Assembly (NCBI GenBank): GCA_016765515.1
Contig: JAESPT010000048.1
Coordinates: forward strand, 1-5,823
Length of the DNA: 5,823 nucleotides
Origin: Sneathiella sp.
Lineage (GTDB): Bacteria; Pseudomonadota; Alphaproteobacteria; Sneathiellales; Sneathiellaceae
Direction: 5' to 3'
The notes under the pieces are model-generated. The model was not told the DNA's origin. It ran no database searches and saw only the letters and a list, made by a program, of their open reading frames with translations. The translations under genes and the position numbers were made by a program. Positions 5,409 to 5,823 of this stretch are shown in pieces (position 1 is the first letter of the stretch; every line of letters starts with the position of its first letter).

Positions 5409-5823
5409 ATGGATATTAGCGGAAAAGCTGCCATTGTAACCGGCGGTGCGTCCGGTCTTGGTGCCGCGACGGCTCGCGCGCTTGCGAGCGCCGGTGCAAA
5501 AGTTGCGATTTTTGATATGAATGTTGAATTGGCTAAAGAAGTGGCCTCGGAAATTGGCGGTATTGCTGTTTCGGTCAACGTATCAGATGACTCCTCTGTC
5601 GAGGCGGCCTTTATCACAGCGCGGGACGCTCATGGTGCTGCCCGTATTCTTGTTAATTGTGCGGGCATAGGTCCTGCCGCAAAAACCGTCTCCGGCCGGG
5701 GGATGCATCCGCTTGATAAATTTGAGCAAGTGATCAGTGTGAACCTGATTGGCACCTTTAATTGTCTGCGCCGGGCAGCCGATGATATGTCGAAAATGGA
5801 GGCTATGGAAGGCGGGGAACGGG
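5409..5823 (+). CDS. Short-chain dehydrogenase, 3-hydroxyacyl-CoA dehydrogenase type 2 (HSD10)-like (3' end cut off)
   Basis: The first 138 residues of a classical SDR oxidoreductase are present. The Rossmann dinucleotide motif TGGASGLG (11-18) is followed by an acidic residue at the end of the second strand (D36), which predicts NAD+ rather than NADP+. NCAG (83-86) stands for the NNAG motif, and the structural asparagine is N112 in SVNLIGTFN. The segment just before the window end, with KMEAMEGGER, resembles the insertion typical of HSD10-type enzymes, which oxidise (S)-3-hydroxyacyl-CoA to 3-oxoacyl-CoA in beta-oxidation. The catalytic Ser-Tyr-Lys lie beyond the edge. The start is supported by AGGAGA 6 nt upstream. 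Together with the CoA-transferase at the left edge this suggests acyl-CoA catabolism, though about 4.2 kb separates them. SDR membership is certain. The HSD10 subtype is likely. Confidence 0.9.
   Translation, partial: MDISGKAAIVTGGASGLGAATARALASAGAKVAIFDMNVELAKEVASEIGGIAVSVNVSDDSSVEAAFITARDAHGAARILVNCAGIGPAAKTVSGRGMHPLDKFEQVISVNLIGTFNCLRRAADDMSKMEAMEGGER

Noticed and set aside
5387..5617. 76-codon minus-strand frame opposite the dehydrogenase start
   Set aside because: It is antisense to the SDR Rossmann region and is Ala/Ser/Pro-rich low-complexity translation typical of a shadow frame.

Overview
The window reads as a stretch of Gram-negative, probably alphaproteobacterial, chromosome with moderate GC content. 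Support for this comes from the two-gene succinyl-CoA:3-ketoacid CoA-transferase, a YciB-type septation protein, an HSD10-like dehydrogenase and the style of the DUF1232 protein. The genus cannot be named from the sequence alone. No mobile element, CRISPR array, tRNA or rRNA is visible, and coding density is high with no obvious frameshifts.

Left part (1-1167, + strand): the 3' end of a CoA-transferase alpha subunit gene and the complete beta subunit gene, 17 bp apart, forming the end of an operon for acyl/ketoacid-CoA metabolism. A hairpin at 1192-1214 may end this transcript. The 159-bp gap that follows (1168-1326) also holds a strong 24-bp palindrome (1294-1317) and a triple GTTTGTT repeat, immediately before the next operon.

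Middle part (1327-4180, + strand): three consecutive 10-TM drug/metabolite transporter (EamA) genes, joined by 4-bp stop/start overlaps (GTGA and ATGA), so almost certainly one translationally coupled operon. The second and third are close paralogs, about 81% identical over 281 gap-free residues by hand count. The first is a distant relative. Their substrate cannot be read from sequence.

Right part (4181-5823): the transporter operon converges on a minus-strand pair, yciB (inner-membrane septation/envelope protein) and upstream of it a small DUF1232 (YkvA-like) gene. The two operons are separated by only 17 bp, with a small hairpin that overlaps both stop codons. Divergent from the DUF1232 gene, a short-chain dehydrogenase gene of the 3-hydroxyacyl-CoA dehydrogenase type 2 kind begins at 5409 and runs off the window.

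Functionally the two ends both concern acyl-CoA/ketone-body catabolism. The transporter triplet between them might move a related small metabolite, but that is only inference from position. No clearly new system is present. The points most worth a second look are the three-transporter coupled operon with a diverging duplicate and the operator-like palindrome in front of it.
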